A stretch of DNA of 57,243 bases from Faecalispora sporosphaeroides DSM 1294 (GCA_000383295.1 KB911079.1:1-57243); one strand, 5' to 3'; numbered from the stretch's first letter, positions 1-7,280 are shown. Made by a program: numbers and translations. Notes: generated by a model from the sequence alone, not told the origin.

Positions 1-39
1 CCAGCGTTCGTCCTGAGCCAGGATCAAACTCTCTAAAAT
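1..39 (-). rRNA. rrs: 16S rRNA, 5' end (partial)
   Basis: The reverse complement of the first bases reads AGAGTTTGATCCTGGCTCAG followed by GACGAACGCTGG, the universal 5' end of bacterial 16S rRNA. The gene runs off the left edge of the window. The mature 5' end is placed about seven bases upstream of AGAGTTTGATC by analogy with E. coli and is approximate. Transcription is leftward, away from the origin at 24.4-25.0 kb. Confidence 0.97.
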
Positions 40-295
40 ATGGTATTAAAACGGCTTGAAGCCGGTCTAAACTATTTTAGAGCATTTTATCTGCTCAATA
101 GTACGCTTTCGCGTTTCTCAGTTTTTATAGAGTTCTGAAAACTCTTATCCGGAAGTACTCACTTCTCGTTTCCAAGAAGCTTTCTCTCAAAAATTACGGG
201 TTCCTTCTTGTCTTTCTCGTTGTTTAATTTTCAAGGTCCTGTCCGATTCTACCGGGCTTTTCGGCCTTTCGTTTCGTGCGCCGTTTCGTAAGGCG
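40..295 (-). other. rRNA operon leader
   Basis: This is the transcribed leader between the rrn promoter and the 16S 5' end. It contains no open reading frame of note. It holds several short self-complementary stretches, for example around 50-66, that could belong to the 16S processing stalk. The assignment rests on position only. Confidence 0.6.
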
Positions 296-302
296 CTTGA
301 CT

Positions 303-331
303 ATAATACCAAACCATTCCTCTATTGTCAA
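303..331 (-). promoter_or_regulatory. rrn promoter (sigma-A type)
   Basis: On the minus strand a perfect -35 TTGACA (326-331) is separated by exactly 17 bases from a -10 TATTAT (303-308). This is a very strong housekeeping promoter pointed at the 16S gene, about 260 bases upstream of it. The DNA immediately upstream (332-420) is rich in A/T tracts on this strand, as expected for an UP element. Confidence 0.9.
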
Positions 332-532
332 TGCTTTTTTTGAAGTTTTTTCGGTTTTTTTTAAAAATATCTCTTTTTCGACTTGTTTTTTCAGGTTTTA
401 AGCCATTTTTCGACCTTTTCAGGCGAAAAGGAGTTTTACTGTTTCTGAAGAAAGCTTCTTTCGCCGCCGAATAAATCCGTTCTGTATGGGAATTCTTTTC
501 TCAAGGACTGATAGAATGGATTGTGATAACTG

Positions 533-1285
533 ATGAAGCATGCCCAAGAAAGAGAGTATAAGGAATTTGGAAAATACATCTGGCGCATTCTAATGATCCT
601 GCTCGTAAATCTGCTGATGATCTCCATTGTCAGCGGCGTAGGCGAGCAGGCCATGATACGCCTGCGTGGAGGCACCTCTCTCGAAACGCTTTCGAGAGTC
701 GGTTCGCGCGGTAACGAGGTCAAGCAGATTCAAACCAAGCTGAAAAACTGGGGCTATTACTCCGGCAGTGTGGATGGGATCTACGGCGAACAGACGAAGC
801 AGGCCGTCATCAAGTTTCAAAAAAAGAACAGACTGACGGCAGACGGCGTCGCCGGGCCGCAAACCCTCAAAGCGATGGGGATCACCACCTCCTCTTCCTC
901 AGGAAGCGCTGGCGGCGGGCAGGGGCAGTATAGCAGCGGCGACGTCGACCTTCTCGCACGCATCATCTCCGCGGAATCGCGCGGTGAACCTTACGCGGGC
1001 CAGGTTGCTGTGGGTGCGGTAATCCTCAACCGCATTTCGCACCCTTCGTTCCCCAACACGCTTGCGGGCGTGATCTATCAGCCGGGTGCGTTCTCGTGCC
1101 TGAACGACGGCGGCATCAACGCGCCGGTAGCAGATTCTGCCTATAAGGCCGCGCGCGACGCGATCAACGGCTCCGACCCGTCCGGCGGAGCGATATACTA
1201 TTATAATCCCGCCAAATCGACAAGCAAGTGGATTTTCTCTCGCAAGGTCATTACAACGATCGGCAAGCACCGCTTTGCAATATAA
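533..1285 (+). CDS. sleB: SleB-type cell wall hydrolase (spore cortex-lytic enzyme family)
   Basis: Product of 250 aa. An N-terminal membrane/signal segment (about residues 18-38) is followed by a peptidoglycan-binding domain (about 57-115, with NGYYSG-like and GxxTxxAVxxFQ motifs) and a C-terminal Hydrolase_2/SleB domain (about 133-250, with EARGE-like ISAESRGE and AVGAVILNR). Family members are lytic transglycosylases that degrade spore cortex at germination, so the host probably sporulates. The frame opens only six bases before ATG 533, which fixes the start. The ribosome site is poor (AAGGA lies about 25 bases upstream). The gene stands alone between the rRNA operon and a convergent lipoprotein gene. 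A vegetative cell-wall role (CwlJ/SleB relative) is the alternative. Confidence 0.88.
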   Translation: MKHAQEREYKEFGKYIWRILMILLVNLLMISIVSGVGEQAMIRLRGGTSLETLSRVGSRGNEVKQIQTKLKNWGYYSGSVDGIYGEQTKQAVIKFQKKNRLTADGVAGPQTLKAMGITTSSSSGSAGGGQGQYSSGDVDLLARIISAESRGEPYAGQVAVGAVILNRISHPSFPNTLAGVIYQPGAFSCLNDGGINAPVADSAYKAARDAINGSDPSGGAIYYYNPAKSTSKWIFSRKVITTIGKHRFAI

Positions 1286-1484
1286 GCTATATATAATAGT
1301 ATATCAGAAGATCCTCAAAGGCCGGAGTTGTTTCTTTCACAATTCGTTCCCCATTTAATATTTTTGACGGTAACGACGCATTCCCCGGCGCAGAATTTTC
1401 ACCGCCTCAAGCTGTTGAATTTCAGTATAAAAAAACAATACCTTTACTCTAAAGATGCGATATTACCAAACAGCAAGAGAAATT

Positions 1485-1528
1485 AAAATAACAGACGCCT
1501 CCGTTGTAGTGGAGGCGTCTGTTATTTT
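1485..1528. terminator. Bidirectional intrinsic terminator
   Basis: A near-perfect inverted repeat with arms ACAGACGCCTCC and GGAGGCGTCTGT around an 8-base loop is flanked by AAAATA and TATTTT. It can end transcripts from both sides and lies directly after the leftward lipoprotein gene. The 200 bases between it and sleB show no gene. Confidence 0.85.
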
Positions 1529-1543
1529 AGCACCTATATTGGA

Positions 1544-2077
1544 TTACTTCTGAAAATTCAAAAAAATCTGTTTGACCTCTTCCGCGCGCTTCTCGTGAAC
1601 CTCTCCGGTCTGCGTGTCGGAATAAACCATCAGGTAATCGCCGTTCAAAGTGGCGGGAACCTGCTTCTCCATAATGGTGAAAGTGCCCTTCTCCTTCACA
1701 TCTGCCAGAACTTTCTGTGCGGCTTCATTTTGATCGGAAGGATCGTACCGATACAATTCCAGCGTAATGTTATCTTTGCCCTCAAAGCTGCCGCGGTACC
1801 TGACGCCTTCCTTGGCGCCAATCAAGCCTGCTTCCATGGAGATGGGCTCACCTTCCGCCACTCCCTTGGCCATCATATACTGCTGCAGGCCTTTCAGGGA
1901 GTTTTCATACTTTACCTCAGCCTGGCTGCTCTGCGCCGGCTGAGAAGACGACGCCGCTGCCTGAGACGCCGCCGCCTTGCTGGCCATGTATTCCGCACTG
2001 CCAACATCGCCCGCGCCGCATCCCGCAAAAGAAACCGCCATAACCCCGGCGGTTACAATAGCCATCCATTTTTTCAT
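1544..2077 (-). CDS. Putative lipoprotein, unknown function
   Basis: Product of 177 aa. A type II signal peptide of about 20 residues ends in the lipobox FAGC, so the mature protein should be anchored outside the membrane by its N-terminal cysteine. A Ser/Ala/Gln-rich linker (about 30-53) is followed by a soluble domain of roughly 120 residues with alternating charged and aromatic residues. I recognise no catalytic motif; the overall plan (lipobox, low-complexity linker, small domain) resembles DUF4358-type Clostridial lipoproteins, but that is a guess. The AGAGG ribosome site is 10 bases from ATG. It is monocistronic, with an extended -10 promoter upstream and a terminator downstream. Confidence 0.8.
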   Translation of the reverse strand: MKKWMAIVTAGVMAVSFAGCGAGDVGSAEYMASKAAASQAAASSSQPAQSSQAEVKYENSLKGLQQYMMAKGVAEGEPISMEAGLIGAKEGVRYRGSFEGKDNITLELYRYDPSDQNEAAQKVLADVKEKGTFTIMEKQVPATLNGDYLMVYSDTQTGEVHEKRAEEVKQIFLNFQK

Positions 2078-2112
2078 AGGGGATTAACCTCTCTTTTTGT
2101 CTATTTACAATG

Positions 2113-2121
2113 ATTATAACA
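2113..2121 (-). promoter_or_regulatory. Extended -10 promoter for the lipoprotein gene
   Basis: On the minus strand TGTTATAAT matches the extended -10 consensus TGnTATAAT. No convincing -35 lies 17 bases upstream. It is placed about 35 bases before the lipoprotein start codon. Confidence 0.55.
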
Positions 2122-2608
2122 GGATAAAATCCAGAAAATTCCGTTTTGCCGTAATCTTTAAAAAGATCCGAAAGCCTGTCCTGTTTCCATATTCTCCCGG
2201 CCGCCGAAAGCGTTGCTTTTCATTGCAGCGTAAGGTTATTATGACAGAACAAAGCCAAGAAGATTCCGCTTTCTCAAAATCCTTTTTTTCAAGACGTAAT
2301 AGATGTATTATACCGTATCTCTCGAAAAAAAGCAACCGGGCAGCTTGCCCCTCTGCCGCCTGCCCGGCAAAGCCGCGGCCACATATTCCCCGTCTGTCTG
2401 CCGCATTTCAAATGAAAAAATCTTGTAAAACAACTTGTCTGTTTGAGATGATATGCAAATTTTAGCTGCGGTATTCGTTGAAAAAAATAAGAGATTTGCT
2501 CTGATTTTGAATTCTGCGGGAAGATATAGCCGCACACGCCGCCAAAAGAGCACATATACTGAAACGGAGGTAGTGCTCCCGAAATCAAGAAAAAGGACTG
2601 TGCCTTAT
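2122..2608. other. Noncoding spacer with one terminator-like hairpin
   Basis: There is no supported gene. The spacer is A/T-rich and contains one feature: a hairpin at 2336-2367 with arms CCGGGCAG and CTGCCCGG, which on the minus strand is followed after four bases by seven T residues (2325-2331), so it looks like a leftward terminator with no leftward gene in front of it. An AAGGA ribosome site at 2593-2597 belongs to the next gene. Confidence 0.5.
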
Positions 2609-2980
2609 ATGAACCACTGTCGAAATATCGGTTCCCTCAATTTGTATTGTTATACAGAACAGCTGCCGCTTTGCAGGGCCTGCATCTTTCTTACGGATTC
2701 CGCCGGAACCTGCGTCGGCAGCGGAATCACAAACAGTTGGGGAATGGTATGTCTCCCTTTTTACCATGACGGATTTTACCGGATTTGGGCAGCGGACAGC
2801 AGTCCCTTTCAACCTGTTGCGCAGGGCTTGGGGATTTGCCTGAACACACTCTGCCCCAAGTGCCTGGCTTTCCCATTTCGCACAGCAGGGGAGGGTTCTT
2901 TGCTGATCACCCTGCGGGACAAAAACTACCCCGAATATACCTTACCAAAAGGAGTTTTTACTTTATGGCGGATATACTGA
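2609..2980 (+). CDS. SpaA/Cna-B-like repeat protein, N-terminal part of a split gene
   Basis: Product of 123 aa. It carries one full domain of the prealbumin-like type (F-x-L-T-D-x-x-G-T...G-x-x-x-L-P...Y-x-x at about residues 19-67) and the first strands of a second (GSLLITL then YPEYTLPKGVFTL at the C-terminus). It is unusually cysteine-rich and includes a CPKC motif. No signal peptide or LPXTG is visible. The start is set by AAGGA 11 bases before ATG. The last nine codons after FTL leave the domain pattern, which resumes in the next frame, so this is probably half of a frameshifted gene. Domains of this type usually build surface stalks or pili; here the location in the cell is unclear. 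Confidence 0.55.
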   Translation: MNHCRNIGSLNLYCYTEQLPLCRACIFLTDSAGTCVGSGITNSWGMVCLPFYHDGFYRIWAADSSPFQPVAQGLGICLNTLCPKCLAFPFRTAGEGSLLITLRDKNYPEYTLPKGVFTLWRIY

Positions 2981-3549
2981 TTGGCAGCGCCCTGACGAAC
3001 GAAAACGGACTGGCCGCATTTACAGGTCTGCCGCCCGGAACCTACAAATACGTGCAGGCCAGCGCTCCAACAGGCTATACTCTGGATCCCACGGAATACA
3101 CGATCACCATTTCCACTGCGACTCCCGTAGAGGAAGATCACACCAATTCGCCGACAGAGACAGGCACCATCACGGTGACGAAGCACGTTGCGGGATTCCC
3201 CAATTTTGTGCTGCCGGGTGCAACCTTTAAGCTGGCGGACAGCAACGACAAGCCCCTGGTTTCTGTTTCTTCTCCCACAGACAGCAACGGAGCCATTTCG
3301 TTCCCGAACGTGATGACCATTACCGGCACACCTCAGACGTATCACCTGACGGAGGTAGCCGCTCCTGCCGGGTACGAGCCGAATACCACAGAATTTAACG
3401 TTGAGGTAGACGTTGGTCAGACTGCGGAACAGAATGTTCCCAATACGCCGTCTGTTCAGGGTGCTCTCGACATTACCCTTACCGATGCAAACTATACGGA
3501 ATATGGCCTGCAGGGATCAAACTACAACCTGTTTTTGGTCACTCCCTAA
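2965..3549 (+). CDS. SpaA/Cna-B-like repeat protein, C-terminal part of a split gene
   Basis: Product of 194 aa if started at ATG 2965. It completes the second SpaA-like domain (TNENGLAAFTGLPPGTY motif near the start), contains a third complete domain (GTITVTKH...LPGATFKLAD...GAISFPNV...YHLTEVAAPAGYEPN) and ends in the first strand of a fourth (GALDITLTDANYTEY). No sortase signal follows, so the protein stops abruptly. The start overlaps the preceding gene by 16 bases with GGAG 10 bases upstream, so reinitiation is possible. The simplest reading is one ancestral gene (2609-3549) broken by a one-base deletion near 2963-2970. Confidence 0.6.
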   Translation: MADILIGSALTNENGLAAFTGLPPGTYKYVQASAPTGYTLDPTEYTITISTATPVEEDHTNSPTETGTITVTKHVAGFPNFVLPGATFKLADSNDKPLVSVSSPTDSNGAISFPNVMTITGTPQTYHLTEVAAPAGYEPNTTEFNVEVDVGQTAEQNVPNTPSVQGALDITLTDANYTEYGLQGSNYNLFLVTP

Positions 3550-3559
3550 GCACAGCGAG

Positions 3560-3596
3560 AAGGGCCGGCGTTTTGCCGGCCCTTCCTGTTTTATTT
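3560..3596. terminator. Bidirectional intrinsic terminator
   Basis: Perfect arms AAGGGCCGGC and GCCGGCCCTT around a 5-base loop are followed on the plus strand by CCTGTTTTATTT. The hairpin sits between the convergent SpaA-like and EamA genes and overlaps the stop region of the latter. Confidence 0.85.
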
Positions 3597-4016
3597 GGCT
3601 ATGAGGAAAATGCCCAGCACACAGACGCCCATCCCGACCAGCTGGCGGGCAGAGAAGCTCTCTTTGAAAAAGGCAAGGCCGACCACAAGCAGCACACACG
3701 CAAGCCCTGCGTTCGCCACCAGCGAGCCCATGCCCACCTTCCACCCTGCGCGGTACACAAGCAGATACCCCAGCTCCAGCGCTATAATCGCAAGCCCCAG
3801 CGCAAAGCTTGTCCAATTGACCTTATGTACCTCCTGCAGCAGATCTTTATTTTCTCCCACCAGAAAAAACAAAATCAATGAGCCGGCCGCGGCCGTCAGA
3901 TAGGTAACGGTAAGAGAAGCCAGCGGCTCCACGGTGAGCGGGGTTGATTTTGCGCACACATGGTACAGCGCGTTCGCTCCGATCACCATGAAAATCGGCC
4001 AAATATAATTCCACAT
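3591..4016 (-). CDS. Small EamA/DMT-family transporter
   Basis: Product of 141 aa with four to five membrane helices (IWPIFMVIGANALYHV..., LTVTYLTAAAGSLILFFLV, FALGLAIIALELGYLLVY, NAGLACVLLVVGLAFF, LVGMGVCVLGIFLI). It is a half-length EamA-type drug/metabolite transporter that would act as a dimer. The reading frame extends upstream, but AGGAGG lies four bases before ATG 4016 and a terminator hairpin occupies the upstream part, so 4016 is the start. It is last on the strand after a small membrane protein gene. The intrinsic hairpin in its leader suggests regulation by attenuation. Substrate unknown. Confidence 0.82.
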   Translation of the reverse strand: MWNYIWPIFMVIGANALYHVCAKSTPLTVEPLASLTVTYLTAAAGSLILFFLVGENKDLLQEVHKVNWTSFALGLAIIALELGYLLVYRAGWKVGMGSLVANAGLACVLLVVGLAFFKESFSARQLVGMGVCVLGIFLIAK

Positions 4017-4027
4017 ACATCCTCCTG

Positions 4028-4063
4028 AAAAAATCGCAAACAAGAAAGATCCTTGTTTGCGAT
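4028..4063 (-). terminator. Terminator/attenuator in the EamA leader
   Basis: A perfect 12-bp inverted repeat (ATCGCAAACAAG / CTTGTTTGCGAT, 7-base loop) is followed on the minus strand by six T residues and then, within a few bases, by the AGGAGG ribosome site of the EamA gene. It either ends the upstream small-protein transcript or attenuates EamA expression. Confidence 0.75.
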
Positions 4064-4157
4064 AGGGCTTCAAACGCTTTTCATTTGTTTTGGTCTCTAT
4101 GAGGTTCTCATTCACAAAGTGTCGGGAAAAAGAGCCCCCCGCCCCCCGCGGCAGATT

Positions 4158-4319
4158 TTATTCCTTGCCGTGTCTGGTAAGCGCCCAGGCCACCAGGGCA
4201 ATGACTACGATGATGACTGCAACAGCCGCAATGGCCAAAATACCCAGCATACTCATACCTGTAGGTTCCGAAGACACGATAATAGAGGTTGGGCCGTCCG
4301 CACTTCCGATTACTCCCAT
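4158..4319 (-). CDS. 53-aa membrane protein with an IGSADGPTSI motif
   Basis: The product starts MGVIGSADGPTSIIVSS, followed by one hydrophobic helix (about residues 23-47) and a short basic tail. The IGxADGPT sequence is the signature of the beta subunit of sodium-pumping decarboxylases (OadB/GcdB family), but that subunit is about 400 aa with many helices, so this is only a motif-bearing microprotein. Short proteins of this kind are often auto-annotated as decarboxylase subunits in Clostridia; the function is unknown. AAAGGA lies 10 bases before ATG. It is located between a membrane protein gene and the EamA transporter, in the same direction. Confidence 0.7.
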   Translation of the reverse strand: MGVIGSADGPTSIIVSSEPTGMSMLGILAIAAVAVIIVVIALVAWALTRHGKE

Positions 4320-4495
4320 GTCTGTCGTATCCTTTCTTTTTTTTATTTTATGATTGAAATGATACCATTTCCAGCCATCTTTGTAAAGAGTTCCGCCCGG
4401 GCACGGTGTGGGGCTTCGGCGCTTTCCCCCTTGCCAAACGCATCGTATTCTCAATCGCGTCTGAAAGAGATGTTTGAGAGCCGCTTGTTCCGCTC

Positions 4496-5011
4496 TTACC
4501 AGAGCGCGAATTTCAGGACTGCAAAATCGATGGCGGCAAAGGCAAGGGCAAACAGTGTCATATAAATGCACCCTTTCCCAAAACCGACCAGATGAAACCA
4601 ATAATCCTTATACCCCTTGCAGCCCTCCGTGCCGGGCAAGATAAAGCTCTTCGGGGTAATCGTGCAGAACAGCAGCCAATCCATCACCAGAAGGTCCACC
4701 ACATTCCAGGACATGCAGATGATCCACAGGTGCAAAAGCACCGTGCCGAACGACACCGGGGCGGCGGCGTAGTGAACCAGCCCCGCCGCGAGCAGCGTAC
4801 CGATCAAAATGACATAGCAGAATACAGTAAACCGGATTCCGCTCCGGCGCTGTGCGGACGAAGGCTCCGGCAGGCGGGCTGCCGCACGGGCATCCGGCGG
4901 ATAATCGTGCACCAGGAGCCAGGGATAGCGGTAGAATAAAAACAGCAGCATCATGATCCACAGAGCGGACCAGATTAAACCCTCGAAAACAGCGGACAGT
5001 ACAGGCGACAT
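4496..5011 (-). CDS. Integral membrane protein, unknown function
   Basis: Product of 171 aa with about four membrane helices: residues 8-30, 61-82, 86-115 and 143-168. A cytoplasmic arginine/proline-rich loop lies between the first two. No catalytic motif is recognised. The AGGAGG site is inside the end of the preceding alpha/beta hydrolase gene and only four bases separate the genes, so they are translationally coupled. Together with the TetR gene upstream they form a three-gene unit; a role in the same stress or detoxification response is an inference. Confidence 0.78.
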   Translation of the reverse strand: MSPVLSAVFEGLIWSALWIMMLLFLFYRYPWLLVHDYPPDARAAARLPEPSSAQRRSGIRFTVFCYVILIGTLLAAGLVHYAAAPVSFGTVLLHLWIICMSWNVVDLLVMDWLLFCTITPKSFILPGTEGCKGYKDYWFHLVGFGKGCIYMTLFALAFAAIDFAVLKFALW

Positions 5012-5015
5012 CGCT

Positions 5016-5741
5016 TCATTCCTCCTTCAACAGCTTGGCAAATTCAAGCGGACTTTGCATTAAAAAACCGCAGTGGCCAAAGCCCGGCTTTACCACCAGG
5101 GAAAAATCCGGCCGATTCTCCAGATCCTTTTTCCGGTGCTGGTAATTGGGGTCCTCCCCGCCGTAAACCAGAATAATCTTTGTGCCGCCGCCCGGAATAT
5201 GCCGCGGCAGCTGAGGGCCAAAGCATGTTTCACAGGAGCGGCGGATCGTACCGCGGGTGAGGCTTCGGCAGGAATGCCGCATTTCTGCACCGAATTCCCC
5301 GTAGTGCGCATCAAACACATTGGGGGCCTCCGGAGCGGCCTGCACCGCCTGAACCAGCTGCCAAAAGCTCTTCGTATTTTCCGCTGCCTGCACAGCACTC
5401 CAGCCAAAAGGCGGACTGTCCAGTACCAGACGGCGAATCGGGAGCCGGCGGCGCTGCCACAGCCCCCAGGCCAGCATGGCGCCCAATGAGCTGCCTGCCG
5501 CAGCGGCGAGCTCCCGAACCTGCTTTTCCTTTAAACAGGCCTCAACCCGCTCCAGCTCTTCCCCGGTGCCGGGGTACTCCGTTTTTTCGTCGGGGTCGTA
5601 CCCGTCCAGTGTGGGGATCACCAGAAAATAATCCTGTGCCAGTGCCGGAATCAGAGCCTCAAACAATCTGCCTGTGGTAAACATGGTGTGCAGCAGCAAT
5701 ATGCATGGCTTTTCTTTGGATCCACAGGTGTTTATTCGCAT
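5016..5741 (-). CDS. Alpha/beta hydrolase
   Basis: Product of 241 aa with the alpha/beta hydrolase plan: LLLHT after the first strand (oxyanion region), nucleophile elbow GSSLGA (GxSxG, serine near residue 84), a strand ending ILVYGGEDP that should carry the acid residue, and a C-terminal histidine in GFGHCGF. It has no signal peptide, so it is cytoplasmic. The substrate cannot be read from the sequence; relatives are annotated as carboxylesterases or proline-iminopeptidase-like hydrolases. It is followed after four bases by a membrane protein gene and preceded by a TetR regulator 57 bases upstream. Confidence 0.82.
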   Translation of the reverse strand: MRINTCGSKEKPCILLLHTMFTTGRLFEALIPALAQDYFLVIPTLDGYDPDEKTEYPGTGEELERVEACLKEKQVRELAAAAGSSLGAMLAWGLWQRRRLPIRRLVLDSPPFGWSAVQAAENTKSFWQLVQAVQAAPEAPNVFDAHYGEFGAEMRHSCRSLTRGTIRRSCETCFGPQLPRHIPGGGTKIILVYGGEDPNYQHRKKDLENRPDFSLVVKPGFGHCGFLMQSPLEFAKLLKEE

Positions 5742-5798
5742 GGTCGGCCTTCTCTCCTAGTTGGTTTCATGTAACGCAGGTGCAAAGAAAAGAACTTT

Positions 5799-6392
5799 TC
5801 ACCTTTCCTCTGTAAAAACGCAGGAAAACAACAGCCCATACATTTTTTGGAGCGTACGCTCCAGCGCGTCGGCATGCAGCTGGGCCTGATTGATCTGGGC
5901 CAGCGCCATGATCTTCAGTAGATTTGCCACCAGATGTTCATCCAGATCGGCGCGCACTCCCTCCATTCTCCCGAACAGCCGCATCATCACCTGCGATTCG
6001 TGCCGAGCATCCGGAAAGCATTCCGGCGGCAGGGCGGCGCGCAGCTTTTCCTCCTCCTCGGCGGTCAAATACTGGTAGATGCTCCGTTCGCTGAAAATGA
6101 TTTTTTTCAGGAATTCCTTTGCCTGCGGAATCGGCAGCTTTTCCCGCCCGGCCAAAAGCTGCTGAAAAGAATCCATCAGCTGCGCGCGCAGATATTCCAT
6201 TATTTCATAGACAAAGCGTTCCTTACTCGGGAAAAAATGATAAAAGGTACTTTTGCCGAGGCCTACGGCAGCCGTCACCTTTTCTACCGACGTATGGGTC
6301 ATGCCGTACTGCCGGATTAAATCGTAGCCCGCCTCCAGCATCTGAACCCGCACTTCTTCCCGCTCTTGCCAGTCGAATTTTTTCGGCGCCAT
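5799..6392 (-). CDS. TetR/AcrR family transcriptional regulator
   Basis: Product of 197 aa. The N-terminal TetR helix-turn-helix (about residues 14-60) contains the typical TSVEKVTAAVGLGKSTFYHFFPSKE pattern in the recognition helix region. The rest is an all-helical ligand/dimerisation domain that I cannot assign. A perfect AAGGAGG ribosome site precedes ATG 6392. It lies first in an operon with an alpha/beta hydrolase and a membrane protein, which it probably represses along with itself through the dyad at 6433-6454. Confidence 0.92.
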   Translation of the reverse strand: MAPKKFDWQEREEVRVQMLEAGYDLIRQYGMTHTSVEKVTAAVGLGKSTFYHFFPSKERFVYEIMEYLRAQLMDSFQQLLAGREKLPIPQAKEFLKKIIFSERSIYQYLTAEEEEKLRAALPPECFPDARHESQVMMRLFGRMEGVRADLDEHLVANLLKIMALAQINQAQLHADALERTLQKMYGLLFSCVFTEER

Positions 6393-6432
6393 GGGATCCT
6401 CCTTTCTCGGGACTATTTTTCGTAAATAAAAT

Positions 6433-6454
6433 GACCATTATCTATATTTTGGTC
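6433..6454. promoter_or_regulatory. Candidate TetR operator
   Basis: A 22-bp imperfect dyad with arms GACCA and TGGTC and a partly symmetric A/T-rich centre lies 40-60 bases upstream of the TetR start codon, where its promoter should be. Eight of eleven position pairs are complementary. The assignment to this regulator is by location. Confidence 0.45.
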
Positions 6455-6494
6455 GCAAAATGAGAATACCACCATTTCCCCAGCTTGTCAAGAC

Positions 6495-6528
6495 AAACAA
6501 AAAAGGCTCCCCGCAGTGCGAAGAGCCC
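6495..6528 (-). terminator. Intrinsic terminator of the Crp-family gene
   Basis: On the minus strand GGCTC and GAGCC arms flank a 13-base loop and are followed by six T residues and a further TTTG stretch. It lies 45 bases after the stop of the Crp-type regulator. Confidence 0.75.
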
Positions 6529-6573
6529 ACCGATTTTCTATTCAAACCGGGCAGCAAATATGCGGGTGTGACC

Positions 6574-7248
6574 TTACTGGCGGTACACATTCCCCGCAAT
6601 CTTTTCGAGAGCCTCGGTATTTGCCAGCCGGTAGCCGGCCTTTGTCTTTTGCAGCAGGCCCTTATCGCAGAGGCTGCGGAAGGTGCGCAGCAAGTGCCGC
6701 AGGCTGCAGCCGAGGGTTTCGGCCAGCAGCGTGTAATTGGCCGAAAAGACCCCGTTTTTCTGCATGACAAGCACATACCCCACCAGCCGCTGCTCCAGCG
6801 GGTACAGCAGGTTAATGGCAATATTCGCGTTGTTTCGTTCCGTTTTGGCACAGGTCTGGCGGCACACAAACTGCAAAAAGGAGTTGTCGGCCAACAGCTG
6901 CTCCCGCTGGTCCTGAACGAAAGCCGCAAGGCAGTATGTTTCGGTAAGCGCCTGCACATTCGTTTTGGCTACGGGGTCACCAAACAGCTCAAACTCCCCG
7001 ATCACCTGAATGTCGTCGTAAAGGCACAGCAGCACAGTGCGGCCGTTCTCGAGCGTTTTGAATACCTTGCAGCTGCCGGCGAGCAAAATCAGAAAGCAGC
7101 CGGCCTGCTGGCCCTCCGTGTACAAAAGCTCCCCCGCATCGAACCGACATAAGCGAAAGCACCGAAACGCCGCGTCGGACAATTCCGACCGAACGCTGCG
7201 CACCTGCTCCATCAATTCCGGCTTTTGCCCAAGCTCCAGATACTTCAT
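6574..7248 (-). CDS. Crp/Fnr family regulator (YeiL-like)
   Basis: Product of 224 aa. An N-terminal cyclic-nucleotide-binding-type beta roll (about 20-125: GELLYTEGQQAGCFLILLAGSCKVFKT...) is followed by a dimerisation helix and a C-terminal winged helix (about 145-215: LVGYVLVMQKNGVFSANYTLLAETLGCSLRHLLRTFRSL). The arrangement resembles E. coli YeiL. Cysteines are present but no Fnr-type four-cysteine cluster, so an effector cannot be named. It is divergent from a DMT transporter pair, and a 16-bp palindrome lies between them; regulation of those transporters is likely but inferred. Confidence 0.85.
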   Translation of the reverse strand: MKYLELGQKPELMEQVRSVRSELSDAAFRCFRLCRFDAGELLYTEGQQAGCFLILLAGSCKVFKTLENGRTVLLCLYDDIQVIGEFELFGDPVAKTNVQALTETYCLAAFVQDQREQLLADNSFLQFVCRQTCAKTERNNANIAINLLYPLEQRLVGYVLVMQKNGVFSANYTLLAETLGCSLRHLLRTFRSLCDKGLLQKTKAGYRLANTEALEKIAGNVYRQ

Positions 7249-7264
7249 CGGATTTCTCCCCTTC

Positions 7265-7280
7265 TATGACATCTGTCATA
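7265..7280. promoter_or_regulatory. Palindromic operator candidate between Crp-family gene and transporters
   Basis: TATGACATCTGTCATA is a perfect dyad with 7-bp arms and a 2-bp centre. It sits 17 bases upstream of the regulator start and 64 bases before the first transporter gene. Crp/Fnr proteins bind symmetric sites of this size, so autoregulation plus control of the divergent transporters is plausible. Confidence 0.6.

Noticed and set aside
2955-2975. Programmed -1 frameshifting in the SpaA-like gene
   Set aside because: There is no canonical X XXY YYZ slippery heptamer and no clear downstream pseudoknot; a simple deletion explains the data better.
4017-4115. An upstream extension of the EamA gene
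   Set aside because: It would start at a GTG without ribosome site and translate through a perfect terminator hairpin and the AGGAGG site.
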